In this document: positions 43,938 through 52,319 of the stretch, one piece after another
Position numbering within the stretch: position 1 is the stretch's first letter
How the letters are laid out: every line of letters starts with the position of its first letter
Source of the DNA: Catonella massiliensis
GTDB lineage: Bacteria; Bacillota; Clostridia; Lachnospirales; Lachnospiraceae
Reading direction: 5' to 3'
Assembly: GCF_016651435.1 (NCBI RefSeq)
Contig: NZ_JAEPRJ010000001.1
Coordinates: forward strand, 992,001-1,056,000
Length of the DNA: 64,000 bases
Translations under genes and position numbers: made by a program
Notes under the pieces: model-generated
The model's input: the letters and a program-made list of their open reading frames with translations, nothing else
Database searches by the model: none
Told to the model about the DNA's origin: nothing

Positions 43938-43965
43938 AAGCCTGATACTAAATGAATCAGGGCTT
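43938..43965 (+). other. Hairpin between minor pilin genes
   Basis: AAGCC-TGAT pairs with ATCA-GGGCTT, but no T tract follows; it lies 16 bases before the ribosome site of the next gene. Could be a processing or weak attenuation element. Confidence 0.45.
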
Positions 43966-43988
43966 GCATTTAGGAAGGAGATGTAGAT

Positions 43989-44495
43989 ATGAGAAAGCGC
44001 ATAAGTAACAAAGGATTTTCTCTGATAGAGGTTATCATTGCTCTTGCCATCATCATGGTGGTGAGCGGCTCTATCATATCTTTTCTCTTAGCTGGCAGCA
44101 GGTCTTATTCATCTGTTATAACTACTACTGACTTGCAAAAGGAAGCACAGCTTGTGATGAATCAGATATCTGATATAGTGATATCGGCAGAAAAGGAAGT
44201 GAGATACACAGACAGTACCCTTGAAGTAATCAATGAAAATGAAAAATATGAGATAAGCTATGTGCCTGCTGAGAAAAAAATCTATTATAAGAAAAGCGTA
44301 ATTGATACGATGAGCAGGAGCTTTGAGCTAAAGGAAAATGTCCTTATGGCTGAAAATGTAACTGCATTTAGTGCGGATGTCATAAAAGCCGAGGGCAAGA
44401 ATAAGATAAGGGTAAAGATGAAGCTGAAAAATAACTCCCAGTCCTACGTAAAGGAAGAGACAATAACTCCAAGAAATGAAAATGTAGTTAAATAG
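43989..44495 (+). CDS. Minor pilin, PilW/GspJ-like
   Basis: 168 residues. Prepilin motif SNKG-FSLIEVIIALAIIMVVSG with Glu+5 and a PilW-like helix followed by a soluble domain rich in Lys/Glu. The ATG at 43989 has AAGGAG upstream. Fourth minor-pilin-like gene before the giant protein. Confidence 0.82.
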   Translation: MRKRISNKGFSLIEVIIALAIIMVVSGSIISFLLAGSRSYSSVITTTDLQKEAQLVMNQISDIVISAEKEVRYTDSTLEVINENEKYEISYVPAEKKIYYKKSVIDTMSRSFELKENVLMAENVTAFSADVIKAEGKNKIRVKMKLKNNSQSYVKEETITPRNENVVK

Positions 44496-44550
44496 GACGG
44501 GGATTTGTCCGACATATATAGTAAAGGTATTGTTTTAAGAAAGGAGCTTT

Positions 44551-47500
44551 ATGAAGAAAAGGACTAAAGCTTTAATAGGTATATTAACGGCTACATCTTT
44601 AACGGTTGCAGCCGTTTCTATGATGTTTATACATAATCATGAAGCAGACGCAAAAAATGCGTCTTTTAATGGTATTGAGAATCTTATAAAAAGCTCTACA
44701 GAGGAGAATCCTTTTACTGTAGTGGAGCTTGTTCCGGATGAGAGGATGGCGAAGTTTGGTTATTTTGTAGAAGGAAGCGAGCCTGAAAACTGGCGTGACA
44801 ATCTCTCCAAGCTTCGTACTAAAAGAGAAAGAATTAACTATATGAATGGCCTTAAGAATAGGCTCAGCCTCATATCTTCAGGCGATGGAACCAAGCCGCT
44901 TACATATACTGAATATAAGGAGGCTTATTCTCTTGATGAGGTACCTGCGGCTGATGAAGCTAAGTATTCCACATTTGACCTGGCTACACCTATTGAGATT
45001 AAAAAAGGTACAGTGATTCCCTACAAGATGGTAGACGCCGCAGGCGGAAGCTTTAAGTTAGAGGCAACTTTCAAGGAGCATGCAGGCGGAGACTATGATG
45101 AGAATGTAGTAAGCTATGAATATACTCAGAACATAGACGGTAAATATGCCGTAAAATTTAAGAAGGCAGACCTGAGTAATCCTGACGGAAGCATAGTATA
45201 CAGAGCCTCTGAGATAAGAGAGTTTCACAATGCTGATGAGGTAAAGGTTCTGGGATTTACAAGGTATATATACAGAAAGGCTAAAGGTGCTACAGGCTCT
45301 AATGTAGTGTACGAGTATGCCCTATCGAATAAGGATGCAGATGGTTATAGTTTTGATTTTACTAACTATGACTATGTTTTGCTGTCCTTTGAAGGGGTGG
45401 ATGTATCCACTCTTACAGCGGCTGAGAGGACAAGTGGAGTATATTACTTGGTGGAAAGCGCAGAATATCTGGGAAGTGAAGCTGAGTATGACGGTGTGTT
45501 AAACAGTGTAGAGCGCTACAAAAAGGTTGCCTCAGGCAGGGGACATTTTGCAGTTGCATCCGAAGCTTCGTATGTATTTGTAGGAAAAGGTAAAGGAAGT
45601 AAGAAGCTTGTAGAAGTGGCAGGCGGCAAGCTTGACCATGATTTAGTTATAGACAAGGTATTCTACACGGGAGGCTTTAAGAATAACAACTGGTTTGAAA
45701 ACGGCGTGTTCTTAAAGAACTTCAGTGATAATGATAACAAGTACCTTCCTGCCACCGACCCTGACTACGATGACGCAAAGATGAAGATAAAGGTGGTTAC
45801 TTTGACGCCTGCTGGCATTAAAGCTGCTCTTGCTGCCAATCCTAATTATCTGTCAAATGTTGGGCTTTTCTATATATCTGGTTCAAGTTCGCTTGTAAAG
45901 GGAAGCGGGCTTAAAACGTATACAAGTGTAAATGATATAAGTCCAGATGTATTAAATGCAGTTAAAAATGGAGTAAATATAGACAATCTTGCTGCGCTTA
46001 TAGAGAATAATGGATATTCGTATGATAATGCTGCTAACTTAAGTAAATTGGTAAGAGAACTTGCAATTAATAGAGCAGGTGTTGATGGAAATCATGATAA
46101 TCATTTTGTAAATAAGAGTGTATATACCATAAACTTTGACTTCCCTGGTGAAGCACCATTTATTTTTAAGGGTTTTTCATCTGACTTAATCAATGAGAAG
46201 ACATCTGATTCAGCTTTTGTAAATAAAGCTAAGGGTGAAGGTTTTGGTGAAGTTGCTGAGAGCATAGTTGAAGAAAATAACATCTTAGACAAGGAAATAG
46301 AGGGTACTACAGACAATACTAAAAAGTTTAAACTCGAAATCTCAAAGGCAAGGGCTCTTGAGTACATCATCAGCTACAAGATGAGAAGAAAGAGAACTAC
46401 AGATGATGTAGTTAAGATCCTTGACATCGAGCCAGCGAAGGTGGTTGGGGAGAAGGATATAGATAGTGAGAGGATGAAGAAAAAGGTCAATAATTGGTTT
46501 GAAAGCAATAAGAAGACCGTTACTCAAACATCTATTACCATTACTCAAACATCTATTACCATGCCTACTACCGAGTTCATTGGAAGGAATGAAGAGCTGT
46601 TTGACTATGATCTTATTTATATAGGGCTTAATACGAGTAATTTTAATACCGTGGACGGAAAGATAAAAGTAACTAAAATAGTTCCCTCCAAGGTTGTGCC
46701 TCCTGAAAGGGTAGAAGGTGAATGGATAACTATTCAAAAGCCGGATATACCTGTACATGATAGTACTGTACCTGAAAAGGATGAAAAGATACCTGGAACT
46801 AATGAAAAGTACAAAATCCCAGGTTATACAATCCCGGGTTATATTATACCTAAAACCACGAGTAAAAAGCGTGAGAACAATAGGTATTATTATTGGAGAC
46901 CTGAGTATACTAAACCAGGCTACAGTATACCAGGTTATCATGTACCGGTAAGTCCATTTTTGAAAGATGTAAAAGATTATACTGTGTATAATGAACCAAA
47001 TATGAATGGCTTAATCTACAGTAATGTAGGTGATATTTTTCAGGATAAAGATGCGGGTGAATTGTATATGGGAGGACTTTTAGATACTGATTATAAGCAA
47101 ATTGATAATAAATATAATAATATTGAAGCATACGAAGATTCAGACCCTGATTCTAATGGTATAAAGTTCAATTTTAAAAAAGGATTGACGGAAACAGATT
47201 ATCATAATAATGGAGTATATGATAATAAAACAAATACAGATTTTGTTACTTTTCGTTTTCCGGGTAATGATATAACTGTGGAAAAACTTAGTAAACTCAA
47301 GGAGTATATTAAATTAGGATATCCAATTGTATTTGCAGATGGTTTTGTAAATAAGGAGGGAAGCAATATCACCGTTAATGCTGAGAAGATTGATAACAGT
47401 TCAAGGATGTACGAGCTTGCTGAATACGCAATTAAGTTCAGACAAGATAACCCTTCTAAGAAAAATGTTATATTTGAAGGGGCAGCTGAAAGCCTTGATG

Positions 47501-49782
47501 AAGTTGAGTTAAACTCCCTTATTACTAATATTAACCTCCCTAAGCCTGAGATTTTGCTGGAAGAACAGCATTACGAAAAGGATATTGATATACCGGAACG
47601 TATTACCGACTATACGAGGATTAACAACAGAACCTTGGAAATTAACTTTAAACTCTTAAATAAAGGTTTTGAAAGTGATAAGGCCAAATTTGAGCTAAGT
47701 CTTTACATTGATAGCAATTCTGATGGTAAGTTCTCTGGTACAAGAGAGATTGTTAAGAAAAGTTATTATAATTTATTTAAGGATAATAATTTATATAAGG
47801 ACAATCTGGTTGCGTCCAAGACTTCTTGGTACAAGGTTAAATATAAGATTCCCAAAACTTATATAGGTGTTTTACCTTGGAAATTGAAGATTGAACTTAT
47901 AAGTGAATCCGGTATTAAGAGGCAGACAAGTGTGTCTGGTATGGGATATGTTAAACGTGAAGGAATAAAACAAAAAATAACTGTACTACAGATTAAAAGT
48001 GGAGAATTTCTTCAAAATAAGTATAATCAGCATTACAATAACGATATAGAACACTATAAATACAATAATAATATATCTTTTCTCAGCAAACATGAACGTG
48101 ATAATTTTTTGTATAAACAAGGTGCGCCACGATGGTTCTATGAAAAAGGTTTGCGAGACAACTTTGATATGGCTACAGATCCTGAGTTTAAGAAATTGTT
48201 AAGTAAGGTAGAGGACTTTGAAATATCCGTGGTTTCAGTTGGTGCTTATGAATATATAGAGCAATATGATAAATGGCATCAAAAGAACAAAAATAAAAAA
48301 AGACCTGAAGAGTTTTTTGATGAGTACCCGTATGAGAAAGAGAAAGGAAATGGAGTCGAAATAAAACAAATTGATATGTTAGTCCTTGGCTTTTCGGACG
48401 CATATCAATTACCAAATGAAAAAGACTGTCTGGAACCTATTCAGGGGTATATAAATTCAGGCAAACCTGTGCTTTATACTCATGATTGCTCTTCTCTTGT
48501 AAACTATAGAGGGGCGAATCCGTGGAATTATGATTTTAACCGTATGATTAGAGGAGTGGTAGGTCTTGACAGATACGGAGTACTTAATAACTGGGCATTA
48601 AGAGTAGGTGTATGGACGGAGAAAGATAATACTGAAACAAAATTTAGTCGATATTACTATCCTACAATTGCGGAAAACAGGTATGAGAGTTCGTTGACGT
48701 CAGGACAGATATACAAATTAGCAAGAGACAATGCGGAAAATGACAAGAAGCATATAAAAGATATAGCTTATAGGCCAAGAAGTAATAAGACAAGAATTGA
48801 AAAAGAAGTTCAAGGTCTTACCTATGGAGCCTTAATGTTAAATTATTGGCAAAAATATAAAGATGATGCTGGTATGCTTTATTATCAAAAAAGAGTATTT
48901 AAGAATATGTCATTTTTTAAGTTTGCAGATAGTGCTGAACAAGTAAATACAGGTCAGATAACGACTTATCCATTTAAAATAAACAAAGTTCTTGATATTG
49001 CTGAAACACATTTTCAACCATATCAGTTAGACCTAAATGAAGATGAGGATGAGGATGGAGAAAATGACCTGACGGTATGGTACACACTAAAGAGTTGGAA
49101 GCAAGAAGCAAATAATCCTAATTATGGATTTCATCTTTCTCCTAGAGATGTAAGAAATAACTATTACATCTACACTAAGGGTAATATAACTTATTCAGGT
49201 GTTGGACATACAAAAATGACAAACAAAGAGGAGATGAAGCTTTACGTAAATACCCTTATAGCTGCCTACAAGGCTGCAATGGTTCCTCCTTCGATTGAAT
49301 TTAGGGAAACAGGCGATCCTGATGCAGCTGAAAAAACTGTATCTTACATATCTTATGATGTGTCTTCGGATGCAATTAACAAAGGGGTGGTAACAGGTGA
49401 CAAGGAGAAAGTCTACTTCACACCAGTTGACTACAACAGCTTTGTACAGGACACCGTTCCTTCAATGACAAGTGTGTTGGTTAAGCCTGTGGATACAAAA
49501 GGAGGCCTTTACAATGTATATAGGGCAGATGGAACAAAGGTGCTTACTGAATCAGATGATCAAATTGGTGAGTGCTATGCCTTAACGCCGGGAAAAAGTT
49601 ATTATTTTGAAGTTCCACTGTCTGAACTTGGTGGAAATAAGAACAAGATAGACATTAAGGTATCTGCAAGAACGAGGGTGACAAGGATATTTAGAGGTTC
49701 AAGCGTAACCCTGCCTAAGTACTCTCCTGAATCGGTATCAACCTACATTATTCAAAAACGAGGGTTATTTGACCTTGATTAA
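44551..49782 (+). CDS. Giant secreted DUF5057-type pilus-linked protein
   Basis: 1743 residues. Signal peptide (KKRTKALIGILTATSLTVAAVSM). No C-terminal membrane anchor or LPxTG sortase motif is seen. The N-terminal part (FTVVELVPDERMAKFGYFVEGSEPENW) resembles DUF5057 proteins of Clostridia type IV pilus loci. Around residues 743-805 lies a Pro/Gly/Tyr repeat zone (PGYTIPGYIIP, PGYSIPGYHVP). Two tandem 21-bp units are at 46520-46561 (TQTSITI, TQTSITM). The stretch from about 46500 to 49250 is more AT-rich than both ends. Probably a large pilus-tip or adhesin partner, comparable in role to PilY1; this is inference. Confidence 0.7.
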   Translation: MKKRTKALIGILTATSLTVAAVSMMFIHNHEADAKNASFNGIENLIKSSTEENPFTVVELVPDERMAKFGYFVEGSEPENWRDNLSKLRTKRERINYMNGLKNRLSLISSGDGTKPLTYTEYKEAYSLDEVPAADEAKYSTFDLATPIEIKKGTVIPYKMVDAAGGSFKLEATFKEHAGGDYDENVVSYEYTQNIDGKYAVKFKKADLSNPDGSIVYRASEIREFHNADEVKVLGFTRYIYRKAKGATGSNVVYEYALSNKDADGYSFDFTNYDYVLLSFEGVDVSTLTAAERTSGVYYLVESAEYLGSEAEYDGVLNSVERYKKVASGRGHFAVASEASYVFVGKGKGSKKLVEVAGGKLDHDLVIDKVFYTGGFKNNNWFENGVFLKNFSDNDNKYLPATDPDYDDAKMKIKVVTLTPAGIKAALAANPNYLSNVGLFYISGSSSLVKGSGLKTYTSVNDISPDVLNAVKNGVNIDNLAALIENNGYSYDNAANLSKLVRELAINRAGVDGNHDNHFVNKSVYTINFDFPGEAPFIFKGFSSDLINEKTSDSAFVNKAKGEGFGEVAESIVEENNILDKEIEGTTDNTKKFKLEISKARALEYIISYKMRRKRTTDDVVKILDIEPAKVVGEKDIDSERMKKKVNNWFESNKKTVTQTSITITQTSITMPTTEFIGRNEELFDYDLIYIGLNTSNFNTVDGKIKVTKIVPSKVVPPERVEGEWITIQKPDIPVHDSTVPEKDEKIPGTNEKYKIPGYTIPGYIIPKTTSKKRENNRYYYWRPEYTKPGYSIPGYHVPVSPFLKDVKDYTVYNEPNMNGLIYSNVGDIFQDKDAGELYMGGLLDTDYKQIDNKYNNIEAYEDSDPDSNGIKFNFKKGLTETDYHNNGVYDNKTNTDFVTFRFPGNDITVEKLSKLKEYIKLGYPIVFADGFVNKEGSNITVNAEKIDNSSRMYELAEYAIKFRQDNPSKKNVIFEGAAESLDEVELNSLITNINLPKPEILLEEQHYEKDIDIPERITDYTRINNRTLEINFKLLNKGFESDKAKFELSLYIDSNSDGKFSGTREIVKKSYYNLFKDNNLYKDNLVASKTSWYKVKYKIPKTYIGVLPWKLKIELISESGIKRQTSVSGMGYVKREGIKQKITVLQIKSGEFLQNKYNQHYNNDIEHYKYNNNISFLSKHERDNFLYKQGAPRWFYEKGLRDNFDMATDPEFKKLLSKVEDFEISVVSVGAYEYIEQYDKWHQKNKNKKRPEEFFDEYPYEKEKGNGVEIKQIDMLVLGFSDAYQLPNEKDCLEPIQGYINSGKPVLYTHDCSSLVNYRGANPWNYDFNRMIRGVVGLDRYGVLNNWALRVGVWTEKDNTETKFSRYYYPTIAENRYESSLTSGQIYKLARDNAENDKKHIKDIAYRPRSNKTRIEKEVQGLTYGALMLNYWQKYKDDAGMLYYQKRVFKNMSFFKFADSAEQVNTGQITTYPFKINKVLDIAETHFQPYQLDLNEDEDEDGENDLTVWYTLKSWKQEANNPNYGFHLSPRDVRNNYYIYTKGNITYSGVGHTKMTNKEEMKLYVNTLIAAYKAAMVPPSIEFRETGDPDAAEKTVSYISYDVSSDAINKGVVTGDKEKVYFTPVDYNSFVQDTVPSMTSVLVKPVDTKGGLYNVYRADGTKVLTESDDQIGECYALTPGKSYYFEVPLSELGGNKNKIDIKVSARTRVTRIFRGSSVTLPKYSPESVSTYIIQKRGLFDLD
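46520..46561 (+). repeat. Two tandem 21-bp repeats inside the DUF5057-type gene
   Basis: The unit TTACTCAAACATCTATTACC-A occurs at 46520-46540 and 46541-46561, in frame (7 residues each). Length change would keep the reading frame. Confidence 0.85.
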
Positions 49783-49842
49783 GCAAAGTAAAGGAGAGCT
49801 ATCTCTTCCAGGTATTTTTGGACTGCAATTTGATGATATGCT

Positions 49843-49883
49843 TCCCCCTTCAGAGGATAAAATCCGAGAAGGGGGATTTTTTT
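49843..49883 (+). terminator. Strong terminator of the pil operon
   Basis: TCCCCCTTC (49843-49851) pairs with GAAGGGGGA (49868-49876), followed by TTTTTTT. Confidence 0.92.
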
Positions 49884-50035
49884 GGTTATTTTGTATAGAA
49901 AGTCCGCAAAACTTTGTGTATTTTGCCGATTACAAAACCGAAAAAATGTTGTATACTTAGATAAGTAACAAAGATAAGACATTCGATTTCAGCTTGCCTG
50001 TAGTTTAATTTTAATCTTGGATACATGAATTATAA

Positions 50036-50096
50036 GTATCAAAGATAAGACATTAGATATCGGTCTGCTTGTATGATTATATATTATCTTTGATAC
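50036..50096. repeat. Palindromic element upstream of rpn A
   Basis: GTATCAAAGATAA (50036-50048) is exactly inverted at 50084-50096. A degenerate second copy of the palindrome lies just before it (from GTAACAAAGATAA near 49965). Cassette B has the same pair; cassette C has only one worn copy. Candidate MITE-like element, operator or RNA hairpin. Confidence 0.7.
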
Positions 50097-50231
50097 CTGC
50101 ATTATGTAATACTTCGTTAAGATTTTTTGGCGCCAATCTAAGATGTATTTATTAATTCAAAAAGAAATATTCAAGCTGTTAAATCCAAAGATTTGACTTA
50201 TTTTTCTGTTGTTTTTTAGAAAGGGGGACAA

Positions 50232-50366
50232 TTGGGAGAGAAGGATATTTTAGAGAAAAAGCTCTTTATGTTTAATGATGTATTCGCAGACTTTGAAGAT
50301 GGAATTAAATCTTATTTTTATTGTTTAATCAGAAAGGGGGACAATTGGGAGAGAAGGATATTTTAG
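50232..50366 (+). CDS. Short upstream ORF (44 codons) duplicated from the rpn 5' end
   Basis: Starts at TTG 50232 with the same ribosome site as rpn (AGAAAGGGGGACAA) and reads MGEKDILEKKLFMFNDVFAD, then diverges by a frame change at the duplication joint and ends KGDNWERRIF at TAG 50364-50366, 22 bases inside the real rpn ORF. It arose from a 113-bp tandem duplication. It could be a leader that controls rpn translation by reinitiation, or simply debris; all four copies in the array remain open. Confidence 0.4.
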   Translation: MGEKDILEKKLFMFNDVFADFEDGIKSYFYCLIRKGDNWERRIF

Positions 50367-51289
50367 AGAAGAAACTCTTGATGTTTAATGATGTATTTGC
50401 AGACTTTGTGAATGGAATTATGTTTGATGGGAAGGATGTAGTTAAAGAAGATGAACTTGTTGACCTTTCCGGCTGGAGCCACTATAAGGGGGATGACAGC
50501 AAACATAGGTTTCAGGACAGAGATGTCGTAAAACTATGGAAGAAAGAGAATGTAGTTATATCACTAATAGGAATTGAAAATCAGGATATACCTGATAAAA
50601 ACATGGTATTTAGAGTGCTTTCGTACGATGGGGCTTCTTATAGAACCCAGCTTGTGGAAGAGGAAAGTAGGAAACGAAAGAAAAATGTCGGTATTGATGG
50701 GGAACTTCAGGACATATTCCCTGTAATAACCTTTGTTATCTACTATGGCGAAGAAGAATGGAGGCATGAGACAACCCTGCACAAAAGGCTTAACCTGGCT
50801 TCTGAACTCAAACACTATGTAAGCGACTACAGTATCAATCTGATAGACTTGAAAAAGCTAAGTGAAGATGATATAAATAAGTTTAAGAAGGATTTTAAGC
50901 TAATAGCGGATTACATGGTAAAAGGAAGCAAACATAAGGCAGACCGTATAGACCTAAACCACCCTGAGGAAGTGAGTGAACTCATCCAAAGGCTAACAGG
51001 TGAGGAACTGCCTATCCCTATAGAAAGTGAAGAAGGAGGAAAGAACATGGAGAAATTTTTTGAACCGATGTTTGAGAGGGCAGAAGCAAGAGGAAGAGCA
51101 GAAGGAAGGGCAGAAGGAGAAGCAAGAGGAAGAGCAGAAGGAAGGGCAGAGGGTAAAACAGAAGGAGAAAGCTGCCTTGCCAAACTTATCAGCCTTTTGA
51201 TGTCCGAAGGTAAAAATGACAAAATCAAAGACGTAGTAGAGAATGAAGAGATAAGACACGGGATGTATAAGGAGTATGGTATTAGCTAG
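50345..51289 (+). CDS. Rpn family recombination-promoting nuclease, copy A
   Basis: 314 residues, PD-(D/E)XK nuclease family transposase type (Rpn/transposase_31). The nuclease core is in the N-terminal two thirds, with VVISLIGIENQ (ExQ variant of the ExK motif) and MVFRVLSYDGASYRTQL. The C-terminal part holds five tetrapeptide repeats (RAEG/EARG) before KTEGESCLAKL. The start is TTG at 50345 with AAAGGGGG. An internal AAGGAGG (51033-51039) and ATG 51047 in frame would give an 80-residue C-terminal protein, as in E. coli RpnL/RpnS, where the short form blocks the toxic nuclease. Product identity is firm; toxin-antitoxin role is inferred. Confidence 0.8.
   Translation: MGEKDILEKKLLMFNDVFADFVNGIMFDGKDVVKEDELVDLSGWSHYKGDDSKHRFQDRDVVKLWKKENVVISLIGIENQDIPDKNMVFRVLSYDGASYRTQLVEEESRKRKKNVGIDGELQDIFPVITFVIYYGEEEWRHETTLHKRLNLASELKHYVSDYSINLIDLKKLSEDDINKFKKDFKLIADYMVKGSKHKADRIDLNHPEEVSELIQRLTGEELPIPIESEEGGKNMEKFFEPMFERAEARGRAEGRAEGEARGRAEGRAEGKTEGESCLAKLISLLMSEGKNDKIKDVVENEEIRHGMYKEYGIS
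51047..51289 (+). CDS. Internal in-frame RpnS-like product within rpn A
   Basis: 80 residues starting MEKFFEPMFERAEAR. Ribosome site AAGGAGG at 51033-51039, seven bases before the ATG, far better than the site used by the full gene. The same arrangement is kept in copies B and C. In E. coli such intragenic products neutralise their own full-length Rpn nuclease. Confidence 0.55.
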   Translation: MEKFFEPMFERAEARGRAEGRAEGEARGRAEGRAEGKTEGESCLAKLISLLMSEGKNDKIKDVVENEEIRHGMYKEYGIS

Positions 51290-51386
51290 AGTGTCGCCTT
51301 CATTCAATAGGAGTTGTGAACTCATCCAAAGGCTAACAGGTGAGGAACTGCCTATCCCTATAGAAAGTGAAGAAGGAGGAAAGAAC

Positions 51387-51605
51387 ATGGAGAAATTTTT
51401 TGAACCGATGTTTGAGAGGGCAGAAGCGAGAGGAGAAGCGAGAGGAAGAGCAGAAGGAAGGGCAGAAGGTAAAACAGAAGGTGAAAGCTGCCTTGCCAAA
51501 CTTATCAGCCTTTTAATGTCCGAAGGTAAAAATGACAAAATCAAAGACGTAGTAGAGAATGAAGAGATAAGACACGGGCTGTATAAGGAGTATGGTATTA
51601 GTTAA
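51387..51605 (+). CDS. Free-standing C-terminal Rpn fragment (RpnS-like)
   Basis: 72 residues. A partial duplicate of the rpn 3' part begins near 51318 (GAACTCATCCAAAGG) and keeps the internal AAGGAGG and ATG at 51387. It reads MEKFFEPMFERAEARGEARG, with three tetrapeptide repeats, and ends YKEYGIS. A longer reading from ATG 51276 exists but its ribosome site overlaps the start. It could be a pseudogene remnant or a stand-alone antitoxin supply. Confidence 0.5.
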   Translation: MEKFFEPMFERAEARGEARGRAEGRAEGKTEGESCLAKLISLLMSEGKNDKIKDVVENEEIRHGLYKEYGIS

Positions 51606-52071
51606 AGCTGTGAATGTTTAAATGTAAATGCTGTAGACATTTGAGGGTTATAGTTTTTGTGTAGTAAATTTAGAGTAGCAATCCCAAGATTGAATACAGC
51701 ATTATTTAGATGATTTAAATTTGGCTATTTTGTATAGAAAGTCCGCAAAACATTGTGTATTTTGCAGATTACAATACTGAAAGAATGTTGTATACTTATA
51801 TAAGTAACAAAGATAAGACATTCGATATTAGCTTGCCTGTAGTTTAATTTTTACTCTTTGATACATGAATTATAAGTATCAAAGATAAGACATTAGATAT
51901 CGGTTTGCTTGTATGATTATATATTATCTTTGATACCTGCATTATGTAATACTTCGTTAAGATTTTTTGGCGCCAATCTAAGATGTATTTATTAATTCAA
52001 AAAGAAATATTTAAGCTGTTAAATCCAAAGATTTGACTTAATTTTCTGTTGTTTTTTAGAAAGGGGGATAA

Positions 52072-52319
52072 TTGGGAGAGAAGGATATTTTAGAGAAAAA
52101 GCTCCTTATGTTTAATGATGTATTCGTAGACTTTGAAGATGGAATTAAATCTTATTTTTATTGTTTAATCAGAAAGGGGGACAATTGGGAGAGAAGGATA
52201 TTTTAGAGAAGAAACTCTTGATGTTTAATGATGTGTTCGCAGACTTTGAAGATGGAATTAAATCTTATTTTTACTGTTTAATCAGAAAGGGGGACAATTG
52301 GGAGAGAAGGATATTTTAG
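52072..52319 (+). repeat. Two tandem 113-bp duplications with chained short ORFs
   Basis: TTG starts at 52072, 52185 and 52298 are exactly 113 bp apart. The first two open 44-codon ORFs (52072-52206 and 52185-52319) that each end 22 bases into the next start, forming a potentially coupled chain that leads into rpn B. They carry a few differences (for example V versus A before the DFED segment), so they are not from one very recent event. Confidence 0.7.

Larger units (their letters stand above)
49881..51719 (+). repeat. Rpn cassette A
   Basis: First of three tandem related cassettes. The order is: a conserved promoter-like box (TTACAA at 49930-49935, 16-bp spacer, TATACT at 49952-49957), a palindrome (50036-50048 with 50084-50096), an AT-rich stretch with GGCGCC, one 113-bp partial duplication with a short ORF (50232-50366), the rpn gene, a free C-terminal fragment, and a 3' tail (51606-51719) shared with cassette B. 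Confidence 0.85.

Noticed and set aside
46342-46941. Minus-strand ORF of 199 codons inside the giant gene
   Set aside because: It lies in an AT-rich repeat part of a clear plus-strand gene, has no ribosome site, and its sequence is not like a protein family; a shadow ORF.
50232-50366. Truncated short ORFs as a separate protein family
   Set aside because: Their first 22 or so codons are plain copies of the rpn start, and the rest comes from the duplication joint read in another frame. Reported as duplicated leader ORFs, not as a family.
51276-51386. Start of the detached rpn fragment at ATG 51276
   Set aside because: The AAGGAG lies one base from this ATG, and the first 13 codons do not match any rpn; the internal ATG at 51387 has ideal spacing.
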